Assembly: GCA_016296945.1 (NCBI GenBank)
Contig: JAEDHQ010000047.1
Coordinates: forward strand, 1-12,962
Length of the DNA: 12,962 bases
DNA from: Bacilli bacterium
Lineage (GTDB): Bacteria > Bacillota_I > Bacilli_A > ML615J-28 > CAG-698
Reading direction: 5' to 3'
Shown: piece by piece, positions 1-6,166 of the stretch
Layout: each line of letters begins with the position of its first letter
How positions within the stretch are numbered: the first letter of the stretch is position 1
Position numbers and translations under genes: made by a program
The notes under the pieces: model-generated
What the model was told of the DNA's origin: nothing
The model's database searches: none
The model's input: the letters and a program-made list of their open reading frames with translations, nothing else

Positions 1-3
1 AAA

Positions 4-31
4 CAATAAAATAATTTAAATTATTTTATTG
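4..31. repeat. 28-bp perfect palindrome, possible terminator of an upstream gene
   Basis: Bases 4-31 are a perfect 28-bp palindrome, almost all A/T and closed by one C-G pair at each end (arms 4-17 and 18-31). The right arm is followed by a T-rich stretch at 32-48. It could be a weak intrinsic terminator for a gene that ends left of the window, or a DNA-level protein site. No gene overlaps it. Its function is inferred only from position and symmetry. Confidence 0.45.
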
Positions 32-108
32 ACTTTTGTTTAATTAATTATACCAATTTTTTTACCTTTTTAAAAGTCTTTATTGCAATATTGTTAATAT
101 TTAATTTA

Positions 109-139
109 ATGCAACTTTTTCATCAATTATTAATATAAT
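109..139 (+). promoter_or_regulatory. Possible promoter for the substrate-binding lipoprotein
   Basis: A perfect TATAAT -10 hexamer lies at 134-139, with only a weak -35-like ATGCAA around 109-114. The predicted start of transcription would leave a very short leader before the Shine-Dalgarno region at 148-156. An alternative pair is TTGCAA at 83-88 and TTTAAT at 105-110 with a 16-bp spacer. I see no CTGAGA-type TPP riboswitch core or other leader RNA in bases 32-161. Confidence 0.3.
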
Positions 140-161
140 AAAAAGAAGAAAGGAAGTTTTT

Positions 162-1205
162 ATGAAAAAGTTTTTAATTATTAAATATTTTTTATCTTTG
201 ATTCTTTTGTTATTAATTACTATTATAAGTATTGGCTGTAAAAACAATTATAAAAAAATTACAATTTGTGAAGTGGCACACTCTGTTTTTTATGCTCCCT
301 TATATGCAGCATTAGAATTAGGCTATTTTGAAGAACAAGGGATTGAAATAGAACTTGTAAATGGTAATGGTGCTGATAAAGTGATGGCCGCTTTATTATC
401 TAAAGATGCACAAATTGGCTTAATGGGACCTGAAGCAAGTCTTTATGTCTATTTAGGAGGACAAGAAAACTATGCAATTAATTTTGCTCAATTAACAAGA
501 ACTGATGGAAGTTTTATTGTAAGTCGAGAGAAAATCGATAACTTTACATTACAAGATTTAAAAGGAAAAACTATTCTTGGAGGCAGAAAAGGCGGAATGC
601 CAGAAATGACGTTAGAATATGTACTGAAACAAGCAGGTTTGCTTGTAGGTCAAGATGATAAATCTGTTTTAGAAAAGAATGGCGTAATGGTGCGAACTGA
701 TATTCAATTTGGGGCAATGGCGGGAGCATTTTCTTCAGGTGAAGGTGACTTTACTACCTTATTTGAACCTACAGCAACTAGTGTTGTCAATAATAAAAAA
801 GGATTTATTGTTGCAAGTGTTGGCGAATTCACTGGTGAAATCCCATATACAGCATTTTGCGCTTTAAAAAACTACATTAAAGAAAATGAAGAAATTATCC
901 AAACATTTACTGATATTTTATATAAAGCTCAAATATGGGTTTTGTCTAATAATCCAGAAGAGGTAGCTAAAATGATTCAACCTCATTTTGCTTCAAATAC
1001 TATAGAAGAGTTAACTATTGCGATGACTAAATATAAAGAAATCAATGCATGGTCAAATAATCCTTATTTTTCAAAAAAGGCATTAGATAATCTGATGAAA
1101 ATAATGATTGAAGCAAAAGAATTAGACCAAGAAGTAATGAATCATGATGTTTATGAAAAAATTGTAACAACAAAATATGCGATAAATTCTTTGTATAAGA
1201 AATAA
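162..1205 (+). CDS. ABC importer substrate-binding lipoprotein, NMT1/SsuA-like
   Basis: This 347-aa protein is a periplasmic-binding-protein-like receptor that would sit on the outer face of the cell membrane and feed a small organic solute to an ABC permease. Residues 1-25 are a lysine-started hydrophobic signal peptide, followed by Cys26 in the sequence SIGC. This is a likely lipobox, although Ser at -3 is atypical. The segment HSVFYAPLYAALELGYFEEQ, the GADKVM motif and GPEASLYVY are characteristic of the NMT1/THI5/SsuA group (taurine, sulfonate, nitrate or pyrimidine-precursor binders). Length is normal. The ATG is preceded by an AGAAAGGAAG ribosome site. No permease or ATPase adjoins it, but an SsuC/SsuB-type pair lies at 5829-4305 on the other strand and is the obvious partner. 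Substrate is unknown: the family is too mixed and there is no riboswitch or enzyme gene to point to one. Confidence 0.88.
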   Translation: MKKFLIIKYFLSLILLLLITIISIGCKNNYKKITICEVAHSVFYAPLYAALELGYFEEQGIEIELVNGNGADKVMAALLSKDAQIGLMGPEASLYVYLGGQENYAINFAQLTRTDGSFIVSREKIDNFTLQDLKGKTILGGRKGGMPEMTLEYVLKQAGLLVGQDDKSVLEKNGVMVRTDIQFGAMAGAFSSGEGDFTTLFEPTATSVVNNKKGFIVASVGEFTGEIPYTAFCALKNYIKENEEIIQTFTDILYKAQIWVLSNNPEEVAKMIQPHFASNTIEELTIAMTKYKEINAWSNNPYFSKKALDNLMKIMIEAKELDQEVMNHDVYEKIVTTKYAINSLYKK

Positions 1206-1240
1206 TTGCCATTTTTATATAAATATTTATATTTCTATTG

Positions 1241-1270
1241 TATAATAAACAAGATAAGTAGTATACTTAT
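1241..1270 (+). promoter_or_regulatory. -10 box and inverted repeat ahead of the VTT gene
   Basis: TATAAT at 1241-1246 is a perfect -10 hexamer without a clear -35. It is followed at 1254-1270 by a 7-bp inverted repeat (ATAAGTA, 3-nt gap, TACTTAT) placed where transcription would begin. That fits either an operator or a small leader hairpin. The Shine-Dalgarno AAGAGG is at 1275-1280, seven bases before the ATG. A 16-bp A/T palindrome at 1217-1232 follows the lipoprotein stop and may act as a weak terminator. Confidence 0.4.
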
Positions 1271-1287
1271 ATTGAAGAGGTTAAATT

Positions 1288-2025
1288 ATGGATGATTTGA
1301 AAGTAAAAAGAAAAAAGTTAATTTATAAGATAATTATTTCAATAATATGCTTAATTTTAATAGCTTTATTTTTAATATATATTTATAAAAAAATAGGTCT
1401 AAAAGATTTAACAGTAGATTCATTAAGGAATTTTATTGAATCAAAAGGAATAGTTGCCCCATTAATTTTTATTATTGTTACATTTGCCCAGGTAACATTA
1501 ATTCCTATTCCCTCTACAATTACCGTTTTAACAGGCAATCTTTTGTTTGGTCCTTGGTTAAGTTTTTTATATTCATATATTGGTATGATTCTTGGATCTT
1601 TGTTTGCTTTTTTTCTTGGCAAGAAATTAGGAAGAAAATTTATTAATTGGATTGCAGGAGATATAGAAACAGTTGATAAATATTTATTAAAACTAAAAGG
1701 AAAAGAAAAAATAGTTATCTTTTTTATGTTTTTATTTCCTTTTTTTCCTGATGATCTTTTATGTTCAATAGCAGGAATTCTCCCAATCACATTCTTTGAA
1801 TTTTCAATAATGCAACTTCTGACGAGATTTACATCCATAGGAGCAACACTATTGTTCATGAGTGGTGAAATAATTCCTTATGATGGTTGGGGGATTGTTA
1901 TAATAATTCTTTTCTCAATTCTTGGTATTATTGCATTTATAATTTCAATGAAGAAATCTGAGCAAATTAATGCCTTTTTAAAAAAACTAATAACTAAAAA
2001 TAAAAATGAGTCTAATAAAGATTAG
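1288..2025 (+). CDS. TVP38/TMEM64 family (VTT domain) inner-membrane protein
   Basis: This 245-aa polytopic membrane protein belongs to the TVP38/TMEM64 branch of the DedA/VTT superfamily, members of which are linked to lipid movement across the membrane. One hydrophobic helix lies at about residues 11-33. The VTT core follows, with the re-entrant motif PIPSTITVLTGNLLFG at 73-88, the basic GKKLGR at 111-116 and FPFFPDDLLCSIAGI at 150-164 with Arg180 downstream. Further helices at about 165-220 and a lysine-rich tail complete it. Length matches the family. The ATG has an AAGAGG ribosome site seven bases away. The final codons and stop are built into a terminator hairpin, so it probably ends its own transcript. 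It stands between the lipoprotein and the EIIC-EAL gene with no evident functional tie to either. The transported lipid or ion is not predictable. Confidence 0.88.
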   Translation: MDDLKVKRKKLIYKIIISIICLILIALFLIYIYKKIGLKDLTVDSLRNFIESKGIVAPLIFIIVTFAQVTLIPIPSTITVLTGNLLFGPWLSFLYSYIGMILGSLFAFFLGKKLGRKFINWIAGDIETVDKYLLKLKGKEKIVIFFMFLFPFFPDDLLCSIAGILPITFFEFSIMQLLTRFTSIGATLLFMSGEIIPYDGWGIVIIILFSILGIIAFIISMKKSEQINAFLKKLITKNKNESNKD

Positions 2026-2040
2026 GCTCATTATTTTATA
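2005..2040 (+). terminator. Intrinsic terminator overlapping the VTT gene stop codon
   Basis: A 12-bp stem (arms 2005-2016 and 2021-2032, one G-T wobble) with the loop AAAG is followed by ATTTTATA. The TAG stop at 2023-2025 lies inside the right arm, so the last coding residues form the stem. The T tract is modest. Confidence 0.75.
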
Positions 2041-2059
2041 ATAATACATTTTTACTTTA

Positions 2060-2088
2060 TTTACATTAATAACATTTTATGTTATAAT
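2060..2088 (+). promoter_or_regulatory. Strong sigma-A-type promoter for the EIIC-EAL gene
   Basis: TTTACA at 2060-2065 and TATAAT at 2083-2088 are separated by exactly 17 bp, and a TG at 2080-2081 gives an extended -10. This is the best promoter match in the window. The ribosome site is GAGG at 2122-2125, five bases before the ATG. I see no catabolite-response element or RNA switch between promoter and start. Confidence 0.7.
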
Positions 2089-2130
2089 CTTATCAATAAA
2101 TTTTATATACTTGTTATTTTTGAGGTTTTT

Positions 2131-4236
2131 ATGAAGAAAGTTTTAAAACAAACAATTTCTTTATCTTTTAATTTTTATAAATTACCTGCAATAAAAGCAA
2201 TCAAAAATGGATTAATTAATATAATTCCTATTCTATTAGTTGGTGCTGTTGCCCTTACTCTTAATTCATTTCCTATTGAAAGATACCAGAGCTTCTTATC
2301 TTCTTTTTTAAATGGATTTTTTAAAAGCTTTCTTTCACTACTCTATGAAGTAACATTTGGGCTCCTTTCAATTCATATTTGTTTGTCTATCAGTTTTAAC
2401 TATGCTACAAACAAGGCTCCTACAGCTAAATATACTGCAGCACTTTTGTCAATAGCTTGCTTTATTGTTCTTACAGGATATAACAATCTATCAATTGATA
2501 CATTAGGCCCTAAAGGTATGTTTATATCAATCGTTTCCGCCATTGCTTCAACCAAATTCTTTTGTTGTTTAGTTAACAAATTACCGAAATTCAAATTGAT
2601 GGTTGATGGTGGGGGAGTTCATTATAATAATGCCATTTCACAAATCTTTCCTTTTGTCATTTCACTAGTTGTTATTGTAACATTAAATCAATGTTTACTT
2701 CTTATCTCTGGTGGTATAAACATCCATGATATATTTTTAAATTGTGCAAATGCTTTATTTAAATTAAGTGGCGGAGGTTTCTTTAGTGGCTTATTATTTG
2801 TTTTATTATCTAGTATTTTATGGTTCTTTGGAATTCATGGAAGTGATGTTTTAGAGGGTGTTTGTAATACATTGTTTACTCCAAACATCAATATAAATAT
2901 ATCTTTAGTTAATGCCGGTTTACAACCAACAGAAATTCTGACAAAACAATTTTTTGATATTTTTGTCTTAATGGGAGGTTGTGGCAGTGCTATTTGCTTA
3001 TTAATAGCATTATTTCTATTCAGCAAAAGAAAAAGTAATAAAAATTTAGCAAAACTTGCTGCTGGTCCAATGATTTTTAATATTAATGAACTAATGATTT
3101 TTGGATTACCGATTATTTATAACCCTAGTATGTTAATCCCATTCCTTACTGTTCCTGTTGTTTGTTACTTAACATCATATACTGCTATGAGTATTGGTCT
3201 TGTTCCATTAACAATTTCCCAAGTTGAATGGACAATACCGATTGTTCTTGGCGGATATTTAGGAACTGGATCAATTATCGGAAGTTTGCTACAACTTTTT
3301 AATCTCGTAATTGGAGTATTAATATACCGCCCATTTATAATCAAATATGAAAAACAACAACTAGTAAGTGCCCAAAATGATTATAAAAATCTTGTAGCTA
3401 TTTTTAAAGAACATGAACGAAATCATAAAGAAGTTACACTAACAGAACTTCCTGGTCAAAATGGAGTATTTGCAAAAGCATTGGCTTCAGATCTAATTAA
3501 TTCAATTGATAATCATACAATTAATATTTATTATCAACCACAATATAATTATGAAAATGAATGCATTGGGGTTGAAGCATTGCTTCGCTACGATTTTGCA
3601 AATATAGGTTATATTTATCCTCCTTTAGTCATCAAATTAGCAAAAGAATCACAAAAAATTGAAAAACTTGAAGAATATATCTTTAATAAAGCATTTAAAG
3701 ATTTAGATAAAATCTACTCAGAAACTAATAAAGTTATTCCAATTAGTATCAATATAAGTGGAAAAACTATCCAAAGTAAATCATTTGAACAATTTTTAAT
3801 TGATTTAGCTAACAAAAATCAAATTAACAAAACTATTTGTATTGAAATAACTGAACAAGAAGCTGTAATCTTTAATGAAGAATTCAAGCAAAGAATCTTA
3901 AAATTAAAAGAAGTTGGCTATACTTTTGCAATCGATGATTTTTCTGCCGGTTCTACTTCTCTTCATTATTTGCAAGAGTCTTATTTTGATGTAATAAAAC
4001 TAGATGGCATTCTTGTCCAAAACTGTTTAACTAATGAACGTTCATTAGAAATAGTCTCTAATATCATTAGTTTATCTCACACTCTTGGATTTAAGGTTTT
4101 AGCTGAATACATAAGTAGTGAGGAATTAAGAGATAGTATGCATAATCTAGGATGTAACAATTACCAAGGATGGTTATATTCAAAACCTTTACCACTTAAT
4201 AAACTAATAGAGAAACTAATAGAGAATAAAAAGTAA
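2131..4236 (+). CDS. PTS EIIC permease fused to an EAL c-di-GMP phosphodiesterase
   Basis: This 701-aa two-part protein has residues ~1-410 as a PTS EIIC membrane domain of the lactose/cellobiose type. It shows the substrate-site signature GIHG at 234-237 and NINELMIFGLPIIYNP at 317-332, where Glu320 matches the conserved sugar-binding Glu (NEP in most relatives, NEL here). A probable helical linker (~408-450) leads to a cytosolic EAL domain (~455-700). The domain keeps the main catalytic and metal ligands: Glu482 in EALLR, Asn541, Glu572, Asp602-Asp603, Lys623, Glu659 and Gln679. Loop 6 reads DDFSAG instead of DDFGTG, and EGVE has become EYIS. No EIIA or EIIB domain is present or adjacent, so it may sense a sugar rather than transport it, or borrow EIIA/EIIB from elsewhere. 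Predicted output is hydrolysis of c-di-GMP to pGpG at the membrane. Start and promoter are clear. Confidence 0.9.
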   Translation: MKKVLKQTISLSFNFYKLPAIKAIKNGLINIIPILLVGAVALTLNSFPIERYQSFLSSFLNGFFKSFLSLLYEVTFGLLSIHICLSISFNYATNKAPTAKYTAALLSIACFIVLTGYNNLSIDTLGPKGMFISIVSAIASTKFFCCLVNKLPKFKLMVDGGGVHYNNAISQIFPFVISLVVIVTLNQCLLLISGGINIHDIFLNCANALFKLSGGGFFSGLLFVLLSSILWFFGIHGSDVLEGVCNTLFTPNININISLVNAGLQPTEILTKQFFDIFVLMGGCGSAICLLIALFLFSKRKSNKNLAKLAAGPMIFNINELMIFGLPIIYNPSMLIPFLTVPVVCYLTSYTAMSIGLVPLTISQVEWTIPIVLGGYLGTGSIIGSLLQLFNLVIGVLIYRPFIIKYEKQQLVSAQNDYKNLVAIFKEHERNHKEVTLTELPGQNGVFAKALASDLINSIDNHTINIYYQPQYNYENECIGVEALLRYDFANIGYIYPPLVIKLAKESQKIEKLEEYIFNKAFKDLDKIYSETNKVIPISINISGKTIQSKSFEQFLIDLANKNQINKTICIEITEQEAVIFNEEFKQRILKLKEVGYTFAIDDFSAGSTSLHYLQESYFDVIKLDGILVQNCLTNERSLEIVSNIISLSHTLGFKVLAEYISSEELRDSMHNLGCNNYQGWLYSKPLPLNKLIEKLIENKK
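4201..4224 (+). repeat. Tandem 12-bp duplication at the EIIC-EAL C-terminus
   Basis: AAACTAATAGAG occurs twice in perfect tandem at 4201-4212 and 4213-4224. It encodes KLIE twice just before the end of the protein, so it is an in-frame microduplication that lengthens the final helix. Confidence 0.85.
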
Positions 4237-4252
4237 AAAACCTAACAACAAT

Positions 4253-4306
4253 AAAGAAGTCTTAATGTAATGTCATCTTGACATCTCGTAAGACTTCTTT
4301 TTTTTT
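4253..4306 (+). terminator. Bipartite intrinsic terminator between convergent genes
   Basis: Perfect 12-bp arms at 4253-4264 and 4289-4300 enclose a second 6-bp hairpin (ATGTCA at 4270-4275, TGACAT at 4279-4284). On the + strand the stem runs into an unbroken T tract through 4306, ideal for ending the EIIC-EAL transcript. On the - strand the stem is followed by a weaker CTTTATTGTTG, so it may also stop the permease transcript. The T tract contains the complement of the permease stop codon. Confidence 0.85.
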
Positions 4307-5093
4307 ATGTTAATTTCTTTTTAATAAGTTTTTCTAATGAATCAACAATTTTCCACATCACAAATGCTAAAATAGCAAGAACAAAAACACCCATCATTAC
4401 TAAATCCATGTCAAACACTTGCCCGCCATACATAATCAAATAGCCAATTCCTGCACGACTTACCAAAAATTCCCCAACAATTACACCTATCCAAGCCATT
4501 CCAATATTTATCTTCACAATATTTATTATATTAATATAATTACTTGGCAAGACTAGTTTAAAATATATTTGTAGTCTTGAAGCATTAAAACTCTTCATCA
4601 TCTTAATCTTTTCTTCTTCAATATTAATCATATAATTATATGTAGAAATAATCGTGATAATTAAAAGTATCGATAAAGCAACGACAACAATTCCTTTAAC
4701 TCCCGTACCAGCCCATATTATCATAATTGGAGCTAAAGCAGTTTTCGGTAGAGCATTTAAAACCATTAGAAAAGGATCACAGATCTTAGCTAATCTTTTA
4801 CTAAACCATAATAAGCTGGCGATAAAAATTCCTGCTAATGTTCCAATTGCCATTCCTAATAATACCTCTAATACAGAAATAGCTATATGCTTTATGATTT
4901 CTCCGTTTTCAATATATAGAATTAATTTTTTAATAATTCTCGAAGGAGAACTAATTAAAAATGAATCAATTAAGTGATAATATGTTAATAACTCCCACAA
5001 ACCAAAGATTAGAATGACAATTATAATTTGCGTGAGGAGTAAACAATATTTTTTCTGTTTATTACTTTTTACCACTTTTAAACAATCATTCAT
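4305..5093 (-). CDS. ABC importer permease, SsuC/TauC-like
   Basis: This 262-aa integral membrane subunit (BPD_transp_1 fold) would form the channel of an importer of the sulfonate/nitrate/taurine/pyrimidine-precursor class. Hydrophobic helices begin at about residue 18 and continue to the C-terminus. The stretch ALPKTALAPIMIIWAGTG, the EAA-type ATPase-contact loop with KSFNASRLQIYFKLVLPS, and GEFLVSRAGIGYLI near the C-terminus are hallmarks of SsuC/TauC-type permeases. Length is normal. Its ATG overlaps the end of the ATPase gene by 8 bp, and a strong GGAGGGAG ribosome site (5108-5101) lies inside that gene, so the two are translated together. No binding-protein gene follows it. The likely receptor is the lipoprotein at 162-1205. 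The solute cannot be named from sequence. Confidence 0.9.
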   Translation of the reverse strand: MNDCLKVVKSNKQKKYCLLLTQIIIVILIFGLWELLTYYHLIDSFLISSPSRIIKKLILYIENGEIIKHIAISVLEVLLGMAIGTLAGIFIASLLWFSKRLAKICDPFLMVLNALPKTALAPIMIIWAGTGVKGIVVVALSILLIITIISTYNYMINIEEEKIKMMKSFNASRLQIYFKLVLPSNYINIINIVKINIGMAWIGVIVGEFLVSRAGIGYLIMYGGQVFDMDLVMMGVFVLAILAFVMWKIVDSLEKLIKKKLT

Positions 5094-5829
5094 TTTGTAA
5101 CTCCCTCCATATTAAATCATAATAATTGCGAAACTCTTTTGCTTTTCTTGCTTCATATGGTGTTTTGATTCCGTCACAAGTGAGTTCTATTTTATGAATT
5201 GCTTTAATTGAAGCAGGTCGATTTGATAAGACAATAATGCGATCAGCCATTGATATTGCTTCGCTAATATCATGAGTTACTAAAATTGCTGTCTTCTTTT
5301 CTTCTTTAATAATACGATAGATATCATTTGATACTGTTATTTTTGTTTGATAATCTAAAGCAGCAAATGGTTCATCTAATAATAATATATTAGGATTAAC
5401 AGCCAGTGTTCTTATTAAAGCAACACGCTGTCGCATCCCTCCGCTTAATTCTTTAGGAAAACTATTGATAAATTGTTTTAATCCATATTTATCAATTAAT
5501 CGATCAACTTCACTTAATAATTTTTGATCTTTATGAGATTTTTTAATTTCTAACCCTAATAAAATATTATGATAAACATTTCTAAAATTTAGCAGATGAT
5601 CATGTTGAAACATATAACCAATATTACCATTGATCGTAATATCACCTTCACTAGGTTCTATTAGCTTTGATATTAGGTTAAGAATAGTTGTTTTTCCACA
5701 TCCACTTGGTCCAACTATTGCAACGAGTTCTCCTTCTTCAATTTTGAAATTAATATCATCTAATACTAATAATTTATTTCCATCTTTACAATAAAGCATT
5801 GAAACATTATCAAATTCTAATACATCCAT
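5086..5829 (-). CDS. ABC importer ATPase, SsuB/TauB-like
   Basis: This 247-aa cytosolic nucleotide-binding subunit powers the importer formed with the adjacent permease. All ABC motifs are intact: Walker A GPSGCGKTT (40-48), Q-loop Gln75 in MFQHD, signature LSGGM (128-132), Walker B ILLLDEP (148-154) and switch His186 in VTHD. The segment FAALDYQTK after Walker B is typical of the SsuB/TauB/nitrate group. The frame is open 28 codons further upstream, but that extension is a hydrophobic run without a ribosome site and unlike any cytosolic ATPase. The chosen ATG has AGGTGA just upstream and gives the usual family start (MDVLEFDNVS). The TGA stop overlaps the permease start. A possible stem that would hide the ribosome site lies in the leader. 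Confidence 0.92.
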   Translation of the reverse strand: MDVLEFDNVSMLYCKDGNKLLVLDDINFKIEEGELVAIVGPSGCGKTTILNLISKLIEPSEGDITINGNIGYMFQHDHLLNFRNVYHNILLGLEIKKSHKDQKLLSEVDRLIDKYGLKQFINSFPKELSGGMRQRVALIRTLAVNPNILLLDEPFAALDYQTKITVSNDIYRIIKEEKKTAILVTHDISEAISMADRIIVLSNRPASIKAIHKIELTCDGIKTPYEARKAKEFRNYYDLIWRELQNE

Positions 5830-5832
5830 TAT

Positions 5833-5880
5833 ATCACCTACACAATATATAATATTAATTATTCTAAAAAAAAGTGTAGG
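5833..5880 (-). promoter_or_regulatory. ATPase ribosome site within a possible sequestering stem
   Basis: On the - strand the Shine-Dalgarno AGGTGAT (5839-5833) sits at the edge of GTGTAGG (5843-5837), which is exactly complementary to CCTACAC at 5880-5874, 30 bases upstream. In RNA this 7-bp stem would hide the AGG core of the ribosome site. The intervening loop is nearly all A/T and begins with a run of eight T on this strand. A poor promoter candidate (TTGAAT 5917-5912, TATATT 5896-5891, 15-bp spacer) lies upstream. The stem is visible; a regulatory role is inference. Confidence 0.4.
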
Positions 5881-6013
5881 CATTAAAATAAATATAACAA
5901 ATAAAAAGAACATTCAATGATAATGGATTTATTAATTACTATTGTTTTAGAAATAGATGTCTTTTTTGAAATAAATATAGAAAAATATTATATATTAGAT
6001 TAACATTTAATAA
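5881..6013. other. Intergenic A/T-rich stretch, nothing convincing
   Basis: This lies between the ATPase leader and the terminator of the diguanylate cyclase gene. It contains short A/T repeats and the weak promoter candidate noted for the ATPase, but no supported gene, RNA, riboswitch or repeat. Its in-frame hydrophobic read-through into the ATPase is judged untranslated. Confidence 0.6.
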
Positions 6014-6052
6014 CAAAAAAAAATGGCCATATAACATAGATGTTATATGACC
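6014..6052 (-). terminator. Intrinsic terminator of the diguanylate cyclase gene
   Basis: A perfect 10-bp inverted repeat (CATATAACAT 6028-6037, ATGTTATATG 6040-6049) is extended outward, past one mismatch, by two G-C pairs (6025/6052 and 6026/6051). Reading the - strand, the stem is followed by ATTTTTTTTTG, a strong U tract. A weaker hairpin (TTTTAGA 6119-6125, TCTAAAA 6139-6145) comes earlier, just after the stop codon. Confidence 0.85.
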
Positions 6053-6166
6053 TCATTTTATCAGTAGAATATTTAATAGATACCTTTTTTATCACAAAAT
6101 TTTTTGACAATAAGTAATTTTTAGAGTCCTTGACTAATTCTAAAAAATATTACACTATATATAATC

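Noticed and set aside
32..161. TPP or other riboswitch ahead of the NMT1-like binding protein
   Set aside because: NMT1-like importers are sometimes under TPP control, but I find no CTGAGA core or matching partner, and no clear structured leader.
1383..1859. 158-codon open frame on the - strand
   Set aside because: It lies wholly inside the VTT gene, has no ribosome site and its translation resembles no protein. It is an antisense shadow of an A/T-rich membrane protein gene.
2089..2130. c-di-GMP (GEMM) riboswitch or catabolite element ahead of the EIIC-EAL gene
   Set aside because: The leader is only about 35 bases, too short for a riboswitch, and has no sequence resembling a cre site.
5830..5913. 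28-residue hydrophobic N-terminal extension of the ABC ATPase
   Set aside because: The extension has no ribosome site and ABC importer ATPases of this family start near MDVLEF. The internal ATG has AGGTGA at a suitable distance.
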